From positions 1,938,852 through 2,002,851 of the forward strand of contig NZ_SGIT01000001.1 in NCBI RefSeq assembly GCF_004208525.1: DNA of 64,000 bases, in the 5' to 3' direction. This document shows, in pieces, positions 26,103 to 35,687 of the stretch; position 1 is the first letter of the stretch; each line of letters starts with the position of its first letter. The translations under genes were made by a program, and so were the position numbers. The stretch comes from Sphingobacterium corticibacterium (lineage in GTDB: Bacteria; Bacteroidota; Bacteroidia; Sphingobacteriales; Sphingobacteriaceae). The notes under the pieces were generated by a model. That model saw nothing but the letters and a program-made list of their open reading frames with translations, was not told where the DNA came from and ran no database searches.

Positions 26103-27050
26103 TTAATCTTTAAGTCCTCTACCTGTTTTTTGAATACGCCCTTGTTCTGTCAACTCTGAAAGTATCTTATCTAAGATACCATTGATAAATGTATTACTTT
26201 TTGACGTACTAAATGCTTTTGAAAGCTCTATGTATTCGTTGATGGTAACTTTCACCGGAATCGTCCGAAAGTTAACAAGCTCACAGATTGCCATACGCAT
26301 CAGCAATGTATCGACCAACGCTATACGATCAGCTTCCCAGTTCTTCGTCTTCACTGATATCAACTGTTGATATTCGTTGCCATAACGGATCGTTTGTTTT
26401 AAGAGCTCCACAATAAACTCCCGATCCTCTTCCCAATTGGGGGTTAAATCCGCCAATTGGTTTTGTACCGGATTTTCACTACTGAAGTTTTTGAACGTCT
26501 TGGCGACCATAGCCTGTAAGACCTCTTTATCTACCGCCCAATTGATAAATTTTGCATCGAAAGCTTGCTCGATCTCCGGCGTTTTCAATATGATCTTTTT
26601 AAAGATAAACTTGATAATATCTTTTTCTGCTCCAATGGATCTATCTTCCTGCTGCAAATAAGCCATATATTCGGGCGACCCCTTCAATTGCGCAAAAATA
26701 GAACGTACTATTTCGGGGTCGAACGTCCAAGAAACTTTATATTTCTTCACATTTTCCAAATAGGTTCGATTCTGCCGTAATGACTCGATAAAACTATTGC
26801 TGTTCAATTTCGTTGTATAGATTTTATCGGCTTCGGTCGGCAAGAATTTATTGGCTCTCCCTTCTGCATCAATCAGTACATATTCGGCAACTTCATCTAG
26901 TAGATTCAATGTCCAAATATACATTTGGTTAACTTCATCAACACTTGTTAATAGTGCTTTTTCAAAATCTTTTACCTGTTTATCCTGTGACAAACTAAAC
27001 GCATACAGCGTCTGCATAACTTTCACCCGAAGGTGCCTTCTATTAAGCAT
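26103..27050 (-). CDS. nusB: Transcription antitermination factor NusB (long form)
   Basis: NusB binds boxA RNA with S10 (NusE) in rRNA antitermination. The protein is 315 residues, about twice the E. coli length. The canonical helical domain is C-terminal (about 180-300: LLKQTIRYGNEYQQLISVKT, TIPVKVTINEYIELSKAFS, FINGILDKI), while the N-terminus (NRRHLRVKVMQTLYAFSLSQ) also resembles a NusB start. The intervening ~100 residues form an extension usual for the phylum. It heads the nusB-DUF1573-yajC operon. Confidence 0.92.
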   Translation of the reverse strand: MLNRRHLRVKVMQTLYAFSLSQDKQVKDFEKALLTSVDEVNQMYIWTLNLLDEVAEYVLIDAEGRANKFLPTEADKIYTTKLNSNSFIESLRQNRTYLENVKKYKVSWTFDPEIVRSIFAQLKGSPEYMAYLQQEDRSIGAEKDIIKFIFKKIILKTPEIEQAFDAKFINWAVDKEVLQAMVAKTFKNFSSENPVQNQLADLTPNWEEDREFIVELLKQTIRYGNEYQQLISVKTKNWEADRIALVDTLLMRMAICELVNFRTIPVKVTINEYIELSKAFSTSKSNTFINGILDKILSELTEQGRIQKTGRGLKD

Positions 27051-27109
27051 AATTTAATTTAAAGAACGATTGTATATAAATAAGAACGTATTATACTTTC
27101 CAAACCCAC

Positions 27110-28180
27110 CTATTTAATTTTCTTGATGTCAAATATACGCTTTTCTGCCAATTGTTTAGCAGCTTCATACGTAGTAATGTCATCTTCGACGGATTTTTGA
27201 ATGACATGACGAGTCGCGTTATAGATATTTTTAATTAATGCTTCTGTACGATCATTACCGTATCCCTCTATCTCGGAATAACAACTAATTAATGCTCCTG
27301 CGTTGATTAAAAAATCCGGTGTATACAGGATATTCCGCTCTTTCAGCAGTTTGTTCGTTTCCTCTTCCTCTTTCAGTTGGTTATTTGCTGATCCCGCAAT
27401 AATCCGACAACGCATACGCGGTACCGTTTCCGGGTTCACCGTTCCACCCAATGCACATGGTGCATAGACATCCGCATCCAGTTCAAAACTTGTCGAGTAA
27501 GTAATCGGCTCTGCTTTATATTTAGCCGCAATTTTCATCTTACGCTCCTCGGTCATGTCGGATACATACACCCGTGCATTTTCCGCGCGCAACATACCTA
27601 CCAATTGCTCGCCGACACTGCCAACACCTTGTACAGCAATTTTACGCCCAGCCAACCCATCATCGCCGTATAATTCTTTGATAGCCGCTTTAATACCATA
27701 AAATACGCCTCGTGCTGCAAAAATTGTCGGATCTCCTCCTCCATTTAAGGATGCCGGTAATCCGGCTACGTAGCCAGTCTCCGACAGCATATATTCTAAA
27801 TCCTTCTGCGTCGTACCAACATCGGTAGAAGCGATAAAATTTCCATTGAGCCCTTCTATGAATTTCCCAAACCGGCGCATTAAAACTTCTGTTTTATCTG
27901 TTCGGTGATTGCCCATAATAATAGCACTTCCCCCTCCCAGATTAAGACCTGCTAACGAAGCTTTATGTGTAATTGCTTCCGATAGACGTAAGGCGTCATC
28001 GATCGCGTCCGATAACGACTCGTAGGGCAACATACGGACACCTCCAATCGCAGGCCCCAATGTGGTATCGTGAATAGCCACGATAGCTTGCAACCCTACC
28101 GCCTTATCTTGACAGAAAAATAAATTTTGATGACCAGAAATTGCCATCTTGTCGAAAACAGAAGAATTATTTACTTCCAT
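27110..28180 (-). CDS. Leu/Phe/Val (Glu/Leu/Phe/Val-type) dehydrogenase
   Basis: A 356-residue NAD-dependent amino-acid dehydrogenase, probably deaminating branched-chain amino acids. Evidence: the glycine-rich substrate segment GPAIGGVRMLPY, the catalytic Lys in ITHKASLAGLNLGGGSAII, and the Rossmann motif IAVQGVGSVGEQLV. The short length and the GGxR start match leucine/valine dehydrogenases rather than glutamate dehydrogenase. The exact substrate cannot be read from sequence. It is monocistronic, with a perfect -7 box 38 bp upstream. Confidence 0.88.
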   Translation of the reverse strand: MEVNNSSVFDKMAISGHQNLFFCQDKAVGLQAIVAIHDTTLGPAIGGVRMLPYESLSDAIDDALRLSEAITHKASLAGLNLGGGSAIIMGNHRTDKTEVLMRRFGKFIEGLNGNFIASTDVGTTQKDLEYMLSETGYVAGLPASLNGGGDPTIFAARGVFYGIKAAIKELYGDDGLAGRKIAVQGVGSVGEQLVGMLRAENARVYVSDMTEERKMKIAAKYKAEPITYSTSFELDADVYAPCALGGTVNPETVPRMRCRIIAGSANNQLKEEEETNKLLKERNILYTPDFLINAGALISCYSEIEGYGNDRTEALIKNIYNATRHVIQKSVEDDITTYEAAKQLAEKRIFDIKKIK

Positions 28181-28218
28181 AACATTGCTTAAATGCCTGT
28201 ATATTCTTTTTGCTTCTG

Positions 28219-28226
28219 CAAAAATA
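28219..28226 (-). promoter_or_regulatory. -7 box (TATTTTTG) of the amino-acid dehydrogenase gene
   Basis: A perfect TAnnTTTG on the minus strand, giving a predicted leader of roughly 32 nt before the ATG at 28180. Confidence 0.45.
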
Positions 28227-28401
28227 GGAAATATTTATTTTAAAATTTTAGCCTTACATTTCCTCTATAGAATGTTTTCCATGGCCGAGGAGAGCGAAAC
28301 AAACTCATTTTATATGCAGATTCAATTATATTGCATATAAAACTGATTTACTCATGATAAATTTCTTTAAATAGGTATTCGTGAATGCTAAGCATTTTGT
28401 T

Positions 28402-28409
28402 TAGGTTTG
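28402..28409 (+). promoter_or_regulatory. -7 box (TAGGTTTG) 6 nt before the ABC exporter ATG
   Basis: A perfect TAnnTTTG six nt upstream of the ATG at 28416. An alternative TTG start at 28407 would lie inside this box, which argues for the ATG. Confidence 0.45.
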
Positions 28410-28415
28410 TCTCCG

Positions 28416-30191
28416 ATGAAAGAGTTGGCTTATCTCCATAAATATTTTTACAAATACCGTTGGAAACTCATACCGGGTGTTATATTTGTCATTATATCCA
28501 ACTACTTTGGTATCCTACCGGCCGTCGTTATCCGAGAAGCATTTGACCTTGTTAAGGAAAATATTGATCTCTATAGACTTTATAATGGCTTTGATCGACA
28601 AGAGCTGGTATATCAAGTATTCGGTAGCAGTTTGCTTTTTTTCGGCTTTGTGGTCTTAGCACTTTCCCTATTACGAGGCATCTTTTTATTCTTTATGCGA
28701 CAAACGATTATTCTCACATCACGCCATATTGAATATGACCTCAAAAATGAGATTTACAATCATTACCAAGAGCTGGATTTTTCTTTTTTCAGAAAAAATA
28801 ATACGGGCGATATGATGAACCGCGCCACGGAAGACGTCAATCAGGTAAGAAACTATCTGGGACCTGCGATTATGTATGCCATTAACACGGTGGTACTTTC
28901 GATCATGATCATTTACGCCATGTACAATGTCAATCCAAAGCTTGCCACCTATTCCTTATTACCCATCCCCATCCTATCCGCACTCATCCTTTTTATCAAT
29001 AAAGTTATCAATCAGCGGAGCGAAAGGATACAGCGACAATTATCCGTACTTTCTTCCTTTGTGCAAGAAACGTTTTCAGGAATCCGCGTTATTAAAACCT
29101 ATACACGTGAAAAGCAGAAAATGGAGGTATTTAAGAACGAAAGTAATCAATACAATAAGGTCTCGCTCGACCTTGTTCGTGTACAGGCTATCTTCTTTCC
29201 ACTCATTATTTTCCTCATTGGCTTCAGTACCATCATCACAGTGTATGTCGGTGGTATCGAGGTGAAAAACGGAACCATTACTGCGGGAAACATTGCCGAG
29301 TTTATCCTGTATGTCAACCAGCTTACCTTCCCTGCCATGTCATTGGCATGGGTAACTTCCCTATTCCAACGTGCCGCGGCATCGCAAAAGCGAATCAATG
29401 AGTTTCTAAAAACAAGATCAGACATAAAAGACGGTGACACAGAACCTATACTTCAGGGAAATATAACGGTAAAGAATCTTTCCTTCACCTATCCCGAAAC
29501 AGGAATCAAAGCCATTGAAAATTTATCATTCACTATAAAACGTGGGCAAACGCTTGCCATTATCGGGAAAACGGGATCTGGAAAGTCGACATTGGCAAAT
29601 CTTCTGTTGCGTACATATGATGCGGATCAGGGGCATATTTATTATGACGGATTGTCGTTACAAGATATCAAGACAAATGCTTTACGTTCCCAGATTGGAT
29701 TTGTACCTCAACAGGTATTCCTCTTTTCAGACACGATAGCCAATAATATTGCTTTTGGTCTGGATACCCTAGAAATGGATAAGGTAGAGCAAGCAGCCAA
29801 AGACGCGGCGGTCTATGATAACGTTATGAATTTCGATAACGGCTTTCAAACCTCGATCGGCGAAAGAGGCCTTACGTTATCGGGTGGCCAGAAACAAAGG
29901 GTATCTATCGCGCGTGCACTTGTTAAAGATCCACAGATACTTATTTTCGATGACTGTCTTTCGGCTGTCGATACGAAAACGGAAGAAGAAATACTCCACA
30001 ATCTTACTCGTATTATGCGGAATAAAACGACTATTTTCATTGCGCATCGTATATCTACCATAAAAAATGCAGATCATATTATCGTACTAGATGAAGGTCG
30101 AATCATCGAACAAGGCACACACGAGGCGTTGTTAGCACAGGAAGGTGCTTATTTTGAACTACATGAAAAGCAACTATTAGAGGCTGAATAA
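28416..30191 (+). CDS. ABC exporter, fused TMD-NBD (MdlA/MdlB-like)
   Basis: A 591-residue half-transporter. The N-terminal ABC-membrane domain (about 1-320) has six helices; the ATPase domain follows with Walker A GKTGSGKST, Q-loop GFVPQQVFLFS, signature LSGGQKQR, Walker B ILIFDDCLSAVD and H-switch AHRIST. The residue after the Walker B Asp is Asp rather than Glu, as is common in MdlA/MdlB-type proteins, so ATP hydrolysis may depend on a partner half (inference). The substrate is unknown; no second half-transporter is adjacent. The frame also has an upstream TTG; the ATG is preferred. Confidence 0.9.
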   Translation: MKELAYLHKYFYKYRWKLIPGVIFVIISNYFGILPAVVIREAFDLVKENIDLYRLYNGFDRQELVYQVFGSSLLFFGFVVLALSLLRGIFLFFMRQTIILTSRHIEYDLKNEIYNHYQELDFSFFRKNNTGDMMNRATEDVNQVRNYLGPAIMYAINTVVLSIMIIYAMYNVNPKLATYSLLPIPILSALILFINKVINQRSERIQRQLSVLSSFVQETFSGIRVIKTYTREKQKMEVFKNESNQYNKVSLDLVRVQAIFFPLIIFLIGFSTIITVYVGGIEVKNGTITAGNIAEFILYVNQLTFPAMSLAWVTSLFQRAAASQKRINEFLKTRSDIKDGDTEPILQGNITVKNLSFTYPETGIKAIENLSFTIKRGQTLAIIGKTGSGKSTLANLLLRTYDADQGHIYYDGLSLQDIKTNALRSQIGFVPQQVFLFSDTIANNIAFGLDTLEMDKVEQAAKDAAVYDNVMNFDNGFQTSIGERGLTLSGGQKQRVSIARALVKDPQILIFDDCLSAVDTKTEEEILHNLTRIMRNKTTIFIAHRISTIKNADHIIVLDEGRIIEQGTHEALLAQEGAYFELHEKQLLEAE

Positions 30192-30222
30192 AATCTATAT
30201 CACAAAGTATAGCAAATATTTT

Positions 30223-30230
30223 TATTTTTG
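30223..30230 (+). promoter_or_regulatory. -7 box (TATTTTTG) 4 nt before the barrel-protein ATG
   Basis: A perfect TAnnTTTG, then TGAG, then the ATG at 30235: a leaderless-type arrangement for the outer-membrane protein pair. Confidence 0.5.
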
Positions 30231-30234
30231 TGAG

Positions 30235-31530
30235 ATGTATAAACAGTGGGGCCTCCTATTCTACCTTATCATTTGCAACTCAGGGCTATTTGCACAACAA
30301 GTTCTCCTGAAAGACACCATTACTACAGCAGAAACAAAGGATACCGTTACACAAAATTTTGATCACCTTTATGATATTAGTGATGGTATAAAGGATATGG
30401 TAAGGTTTGTCCGCCACGATACAACAACCCGGGTTTCGAAAAAACGTTCTGGAATTTCCATTCTTCCGAATATCAATTATAACCCTAGCATTGGATTTCA
30501 AATTGGCGCAAAAGTTGTCGGCGGTGTCTATACCGGTGACCCGCAGCACACCACCATGTCTACGTTTGCCACAGCGTTAAGCTATACTACACGAGGTATT
30601 ATCTACGGTTATGTGATGCATGATATTTATACACCTAGAAATAAATGGAATTTAAAAGGGGGGATTATTATTGCTAAAAGTGTAGGATTAGATTATGGTA
30701 TGGGCATGGGGAATGTGGTCCAAACGGATATTCCAGAAGAAAAAACGCTCAATAACCCAGATCGTACACGCTTTGTCAACCAATTTATAGTATACGGTCT
30801 TAATGAACGGATATATAAAAGGTTGTCACCAAACATGTTTATCGGCACAGGCGTGTTTTTTGAACTAAAACGTAATATATATACGCTAGGCAATCATGAA
30901 GTTACTCCTTTAGAAGTATATAGCAACTTAACAGGGTACAACGCAGAGAAATACAATAATAACGGTTTAATGTTCAACTGGCAGTATATGACGCGTGATA
31001 ATCCGAACAGCGCCTATAAGGGCATTTACGCAGATGTAGTTTTGCGAATGAGCCAAAAATGGATGGCAAGTGCCCAAAATGCTTACCAGCTGCAAACCGA
31101 TTTCAGAAAGTACTGGCAACTATCAAGCAGCCGTCCAAATCATGTATTGGCATTTTGGCATTGGGGATCGTATAACGTTGGCGGCAGGCAGGCTTATCTC
31201 GACCTTCCGGGCACCGGAAAAGATCCATTTGCACGTACCGGACGTGGCTATACCAATGGCTATTTCAAGGGAAATTCCTTTTTCTATTCAGAAGTAGAGT
31301 ACCGGTTTCCAATTTTGCGCAATCAATTCTTAAGCGGCGTGATCTTCGCTAATGTGCAGACGGCAAATGATCGTTTGGGCACCAAACTTTTCCAACAATG
31401 GCAACCAGCGGGCGGTACAGGACTACGTGTGCTATTCAATAAGGCAACACGGACAAACCTATGTATTGATTATGCTTTTGGTCGATTCGGGCAACGTGGT
31501 TTATTCCTGGGATTAAACGAAGCTTTTTAA
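30235..31530 (+). CDS. BamA/TamA (Omp85)-like outer-membrane beta-barrel protein
   Basis: A 431-residue exported protein: a signal peptide (LLFYLIICNSGLFA, cleavage about residue 20), a short periplasmic linker with no clear POTRA domain, then a barrel from about residue 75 with alternating aromatic strands and an Omp85-like end (GTGLRVLFNKATRTNLCIDY, then an FGQRGLFLGLNEAF tail). Proteins of this type are annotated as BamA/TamA family or surface antigen D15-like in Bacteroidota. It is followed 11 bp later by a TonB-dependent receptor, so the two are co-transcribed and may share a task. Confidence 0.75.
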   Translation: MYKQWGLLFYLIICNSGLFAQQVLLKDTITTAETKDTVTQNFDHLYDISDGIKDMVRFVRHDTTTRVSKKRSGISILPNINYNPSIGFQIGAKVVGGVYTGDPQHTTMSTFATALSYTTRGIIYGYVMHDIYTPRNKWNLKGGIIIAKSVGLDYGMGMGNVVQTDIPEEKTLNNPDRTRFVNQFIVYGLNERIYKRLSPNMFIGTGVFFELKRNIYTLGNHEVTPLEVYSNLTGYNAEKYNNNGLMFNWQYMTRDNPNSAYKGIYADVVLRMSQKWMASAQNAYQLQTDFRKYWQLSSSRPNHVLAFWHWGSYNVGGRQAYLDLPGTGKDPFARTGRGYTNGYFKGNSFFYSEVEYRFPILRNQFLSGVIFANVQTANDRLGTKLFQQWQPAGGTGLRVLFNKATRTNLCIDYAFGRFGQRGLFLGLNEAF

Positions 31531-31541
31531 ATCAGACGCAC

Positions 31542-33629
31542 ATGCTTTCTAAATTTTTTTTTCTCTCTACTATCATTACAATATTATTTACGCCTTGTGT
31601 TGTTTGGAGCCAAACGACGGATAGCATATCCACCGAACAAGAAATTAATCCTATTCATATCAACGCTTATTTCAGCCAACAGCCCATTCTGGAACTAACA
31701 TCGGCAGCGCACACGATAAGCTCGCGTCTGGTAGACGTACAACAAACCAACTCTTTACTTCCCGCTATTAACACTGTAGCAGGGGTGCGCATGGAAGAAC
31801 GTTCGCCCGGAAGCTACCGATTAGCGATGCGCGGAAGTCTTATCCGATCTGCTTTTGGGATTCGAAACGCCAAGATATATATAGATGATTTCCCACTGAC
31901 CGACGCCGGAGGGAATACTTATTTAAACCTTCTCGATCCAGCGGCTATAGATGCGATACATATCATTAAAGGCCCCGATGGTTCTTTGTATGGTGCTAAT
32001 TCCGGTGGTATTATTCATATAGCTCCAAACGGTTTTGACGTGCGCAAAAATAGTAGTTCTGTCTTATTAAGTGGTGGATCATTCGGTTTGTTTCAAGAAC
32101 AACTTTCTATACAACAGAAAGTAAACGATAACTACAGCTTTTCTTTCGATCAGTCGTTTACACGATCGGATGGATACCGTGACAATACGGCATTGAATAA
32201 GAAAACGCTCCAAACGGCACATCGCTGGAAATACACGCCAAAAAACGAAATCCGTTTTTTGGCTCTGTATAGTGATTTGGGTTATCGTACACCTGGAGGG
32301 TTGACGCAAGCGCAGATGGACGAAAATCCGCGCATGTCACGACCAGCAGCTGGTCCAAACCCCAGTGCTAAAGAGCAGCAAGCAGGCATATACAACAAAA
32401 CGTTTTATGGAGGTATAGCACACCACGCTCAGCTATCGGATAGACTTTCTCATGTGATTAGCGTTTTTGGTTCAAACACCGATTTCGAAAATCCGTTTAT
32501 CACCAACTACGAATATCGAACAGAGAAAAACCTCGGTCTACGCACCTACTTTTCATATAAGAACGAGGATATGCAGCACTTTCAATGGCAAATGCAGCTA
32601 GGTTTGGAGAGACAAAAGGGATGGAATAAAATTGACAACTACGACAACGATGAGGGATTATCCACCGCCCCGCAGGCAAAGGATGATTTAGATAATATAC
32701 AAAGCAGCTTCTTCTACCGTGCCATGGCAAAATTATACCGCCGCTGGACGATTGAAGGCTCATTAGGACTCAACCAATCGAAAATAAAATATCGCCAGCG
32801 CTTTCCAGAGGTAGAGAATCCTACAGGTCAGATTGATTTTGGCAGTATATGGATGCCCCGGATAGCAACATCCTATCTCGTAACAGATGGATTAGCTTTT
32901 CGCGGTTCAGTTTCCAAGGGGTATTCTCCACCGACCATTGCCGAAGTTAGATCTTCTGACAACATCATCAACACCGAACTGAAGGCGGAAACAGGCACCA
33001 ATTATGAAATAGGTGCACGCCTGGAAACAAAAAGCCGACGATTTATAGCAGACCTTAGCTTTTATCGTTATCACATGGAGAACGGTATTGTTCGGCAGCT
33101 GCGTGCAAACGGTGCTGAATATTATGTGAATGCTGGAGAAATAAAACAAAAAGGTATCGAAGCGTCTATTTGGACTTATATATTGACGCCGCGCCATAAA
33201 AGGATTATACAATCATTAAGCTTACATTCCGCCGCTTCTTATAATTATTATCGTTTCGGCGACTATCAGGTAGATAATAATGATTTTTCTCGCAATAAGG
33301 TCACAGCAGTACCAGATTGGGTATGGAGCAACACACTCTTGATCAGTTTACCAAAGCAATTCGGATTGAACCTTTCACATAACTTCACATCGGTCATGCC
33401 GTTGAACGATGCCAACACGGTATTCTCTGAAAAATTCCATTTGGTACAAGCAAAAGCAACATGGACATGGCGACTAAAAAAGCGGCAACAATTACAGTTC
33501 TTCGCCGGTGTAGACAATCTCCTAGATGAACGGTATAGTTTAGGCAATGACATCAACGCGTTTGGCGATCGCTTTTTCAACCCTGCTCCTACCCGAAATT
33601 ATTATGGCGGAATGAAAGTTATTTTATAA
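31542..33629 (+). CDS. TonB-dependent outer-membrane receptor
   Basis: A 695-residue receptor: signal peptide (about 24 residues, ending CVVWSQ), a plug domain (about 45-165; INTVAGVRMEER, MRGSLIRSAFG, IDAIHIIKGPDGSLYGAN) and a 22-strand barrel ending FNPAPTRNYYGGMKVIL. There is no SusD partner and no N-terminal carboxypeptidase-like domain, so it resembles siderophore, metal or vitamin receptors rather than polysaccharide SusC proteins; the ligand is unknown. The last 6 bp overlap the convergent methyltransferase gene. Confidence 0.92.
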   Translation: MLSKFFFLSTIITILFTPCVVWSQTTDSISTEQEINPIHINAYFSQQPILELTSAAHTISSRLVDVQQTNSLLPAINTVAGVRMEERSPGSYRLAMRGSLIRSAFGIRNAKIYIDDFPLTDAGGNTYLNLLDPAAIDAIHIIKGPDGSLYGANSGGIIHIAPNGFDVRKNSSSVLLSGGSFGLFQEQLSIQQKVNDNYSFSFDQSFTRSDGYRDNTALNKKTLQTAHRWKYTPKNEIRFLALYSDLGYRTPGGLTQAQMDENPRMSRPAAGPNPSAKEQQAGIYNKTFYGGIAHHAQLSDRLSHVISVFGSNTDFENPFITNYEYRTEKNLGLRTYFSYKNEDMQHFQWQMQLGLERQKGWNKIDNYDNDEGLSTAPQAKDDLDNIQSSFFYRAMAKLYRRWTIEGSLGLNQSKIKYRQRFPEVENPTGQIDFGSIWMPRIATSYLVTDGLAFRGSVSKGYSPPTIAEVRSSDNIINTELKAETGTNYEIGARLETKSRRFIADLSFYRYHMENGIVRQLRANGAEYYVNAGEIKQKGIEASIWTYILTPRHKRIIQSLSLHSAASYNYYRFGDYQVDNNDFSRNKVTAVPDWVWSNTLLISLPKQFGLNLSHNFTSVMPLNDANTVFSEKFHLVQAKATWTWRLKKRQQLQFFAGVDNLLDERYSLGNDINAFGDRFFNPAPTRNYYGGMKVIL

Positions 33630-34820
33630 AATCGTCTTATCCAATTCCATTAGCCGTTCTAAATGATGATAGGTTATACCAAAATATGCTTTTGTAGATG
33701 CTATTTTCGCTAAAATTTCTTCTTGTCTTCGGATATTAATCGATTTCTTTTCGCCTACCACCAGCACATTTTTAGGTGTATGGGCATCCGATACAAATTG
33801 AAAGACTTTGGTTTGGTAACCAAAATACTCCATAATTAATGCACGTATGCCATCGGTCACCATTTCGGCCTGACGCTCCATAAAAATGCCATGTTTAAGC
33901 AGGAAATCCAATTCATTCTTCGTTTTATTCTTTTCTATTTCCCGGCGAATCTGTTTATGACAACAGGGTGCGACCACAATAAGGTCTGCATCATGCTTAA
34001 TACCTTTAGCAATAGCATCGTCAGTTGCTGTATCACAAGCATGCAAGGCAATCAAAATATCTAAATCATCGTGGGGTTCATAGTCTTCTATGGCCCCCTG
34101 TATGAAAAGCAAATCTTTAAAATCCGATTTGGCAGCAATCTGATTACATAACTCCACTAAATCTTTACGGTATTCAACGCCCACTAACGAAACCCTTTTT
34201 CGGAGCGTATATACTAAATAATCATACAAAGCAAATGTTAAGTAACCTTTTCCTGCGCCCATATCGACAACATTTAATGTGTCTTTCGCTGAGAGGCGCT
34301 GTAATATAGAACTTAATATCTCTATGTAATGATTAATTTGCCTCCATTTATCTTGCGCATTTTTATATACGTTTCCTGTCGCATCCGTCAGTTTTAACGC
34401 TTGCAAATAAACTTTATCTGCACTATCCAACTTCCGTTCTTTTTGTTTATCATGTGTAAAAACAACAGGCTTCTTCGCAGTCGGATTCTCTTTCTTTAGA
34501 GACCACACGCCTTTTTTCGTGCATTGACATATTAGATTTTCCGTCTCCGTAAACAAGGTTGCCACTCGGAAACCTTCTACTTTCAAAAGCCCCTGTATCT
34601 CCATAATGCCCGTCTGTAATTCAAAGTTCTTGGTAATGTCTTGTGTTTTATAACGAAAAACAAAAGATAATTTCTTTTCTCGTTTTATAATGACCGGTTT
34701 GATATATACGTTCTTTAGATACAACTCTGTTCCATTGTAATCTCCTAAAGAAATTTTAATAAATTCCTGCTGTTGAATAGATGTTCGAATTTTGTCAAAG
34801 AAGGCAGCGTAATTATCCAT
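33624..34820 (-). CDS. SAM-dependent methyltransferase (Methyltransf_32/METTL25-like)
   Basis: A 398-residue protein. After a ~150-residue N-terminal domain, the Rossmann fold begins with motif I NVVDMGAGKGYLTFALYDYL, then GVEYRKDLVELCNQIA and the characteristic LIALHACDTATDDAI and VVAPCCHKQIRREI segments that mark the METTL25/RRNAD1-type group. The N-terminal part may bind RNA (inference). The frame continues upstream to 34868, but the ATG at 34820 lies 4 nt after a perfect -7 box. It is divergent from the HAD gene. Confidence 0.85.
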   Translation of the reverse strand: MDNYAAFFDKIRTSIQQQEFIKISLGDYNGTELYLKNVYIKPVIIKREKKLSFVFRYKTQDITKNFELQTGIMEIQGLLKVEGFRVATLFTETENLICQCTKKGVWSLKKENPTAKKPVVFTHDKQKERKLDSADKVYLQALKLTDATGNVYKNAQDKWRQINHYIEILSSILQRLSAKDTLNVVDMGAGKGYLTFALYDYLVYTLRKRVSLVGVEYRKDLVELCNQIAAKSDFKDLLFIQGAIEDYEPHDDLDILIALHACDTATDDAIAKGIKHDADLIVVAPCCHKQIRREIEKNKTKNELDFLLKHGIFMERQAEMVTDGIRALIMEYFGYQTKVFQFVSDAHTPKNVLVVGEKKSINIRRQEEILAKIASTKAYFGITYHHLERLMELDKTIL

Positions 34821-34824
34821 AGCA

Positions 34825-34832
34825 CAAAGATA
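34825..34832 (-). promoter_or_regulatory. -7 box (TATCTTTG), 4 nt before the methyltransferase ATG
   Basis: A perfect box on the minus strand, then TGCT, then the ATG. It mirrors the plus-strand box at 34851-34858, making a symmetric divergent promoter pair with 18 bp between the boxes. Confidence 0.55.
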
Positions 34833-34850
34833 GGGATTATAAAGAAATCG

Positions 34851-34858
34851 TATCTTTG
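34851..34858 (+). promoter_or_regulatory. -7 box (TATCTTTG), 4 nt before the HAD phosphatase ATG
   Basis: A perfect box, then TATT, then the ATG at 34863, predicting a leaderless mRNA in the opposite direction to the methyltransferase gene. Confidence 0.55.
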
Positions 34859-34862
34859 TATT

Positions 34863-35651
34863 ATGCAAAACCCTAAAATCAAAGCTGTCTTTTTCGATAT
34901 AGACGGTACGCTTTTAAGTTTCAAGACACATCAAGTTCCTTCCTCTACCCAAAAGGCAATCGAACAATTGCAAAGACAGGGGATTAAAGTCATTTTGTCT
35001 ACCGGTCGTTCCATTAATAGCATTGATCATGTTAAATTTTTGGATTTTGATGGGTTTATCACCTTTAACGGCGGCTATTGTGTAACACAAGAAAGTGATG
35101 TACTGTTTAAACAAGCTATCCATCCAAATGATATAAAAGCAGTTTTGAAGTATACGGAAGAACATCCGCTAAGCTTTTCTCTTATGTCCGAGAAAGAAAT
35201 CACTATTTATGATGTGACACCAGAAATAGCAGGGATGTATGCACATTTAAATCTTCCTGTCCCTCCTTTAGTGGATATAAACAAAGTTGATCCCTCGAGT
35301 ATTTTACAAACTAATATATTCCTAGGGCCGGAAGAAGAGGACGTTTTTATGAAAAATGTCATGCCGAACTCGATTGCATCCAGATGGACACCTCTTTTTG
35401 CCGATGTGAATCCCAAAGGACAGAGCAAACAAGTCGGAATAGATATTTTCTGCAAGCACTTCGGATTAGATATCACCCAAACGATGGCATTTGGAGATGG
35501 CGGAAATGACATTACGATGCTAAAGCATGTGGCTATTGGCGTAGCGATGGGGAATGCTAACCCCGAAGTAAAAGAAATCGCGGATTACATTACAACAGAT
35601 GTAGACAACGATGGCATTTGGAATGCCCTACACCACTTTAAAGTCATATAG
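34863..35651 (+). CDS. Cof-type HAD-IIB family phosphatase
   Basis: A 262-residue sugar-phosphatase-like enzyme. HAD motif I is FFDIDGTLLSF at the N-terminus, motif II ILSTGRSINS, the type IIB cap lies around residues 85-185, and motifs III/IV are in SKQVGIDIF and AFGDGGNDITMLKHV. Family members dephosphorylate sugar phosphates, pyridoxal phosphate or flavin precursors; the substrate here is undefined. The frame is open to 34773, but that stretch is antisense to the methyltransferase gene; the ATG at 34863 is supported by the promoter. Confidence 0.9.
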   Translation: MQNPKIKAVFFDIDGTLLSFKTHQVPSSTQKAIEQLQRQGIKVILSTGRSINSIDHVKFLDFDGFITFNGGYCVTQESDVLFKQAIHPNDIKAVLKYTEEHPLSFSLMSEKEITIYDVTPEIAGMYAHLNLPVPPLVDINKVDPSSILQTNIFLGPEEEDVFMKNVMPNSIASRWTPLFADVNPKGQSKQVGIDIFCKHFGLDITQTMAFGDGGNDITMLKHVAIGVAMGNANPEVKEIADYITTDVDNDGIWNALHHFKVI

Positions 35652-35660
35652 AAAAGCATA

Positions 35661-35678
35661 GGCGCAAAACTTTGCGCC
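35661..35678. terminator. GC-rich hairpin between convergent HAD and trxB genes
   Basis: GGCGCAAA/TTTGCGCC, eight pairs with a 2-nt loop (seven with a 4-nt loop), 9 bp after one stop and 9 bp before the other. It lacks a clear T-run, so it may serve both strands weakly. Confidence 0.5.
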
Positions 35679-35687
35679 CATACAAAT

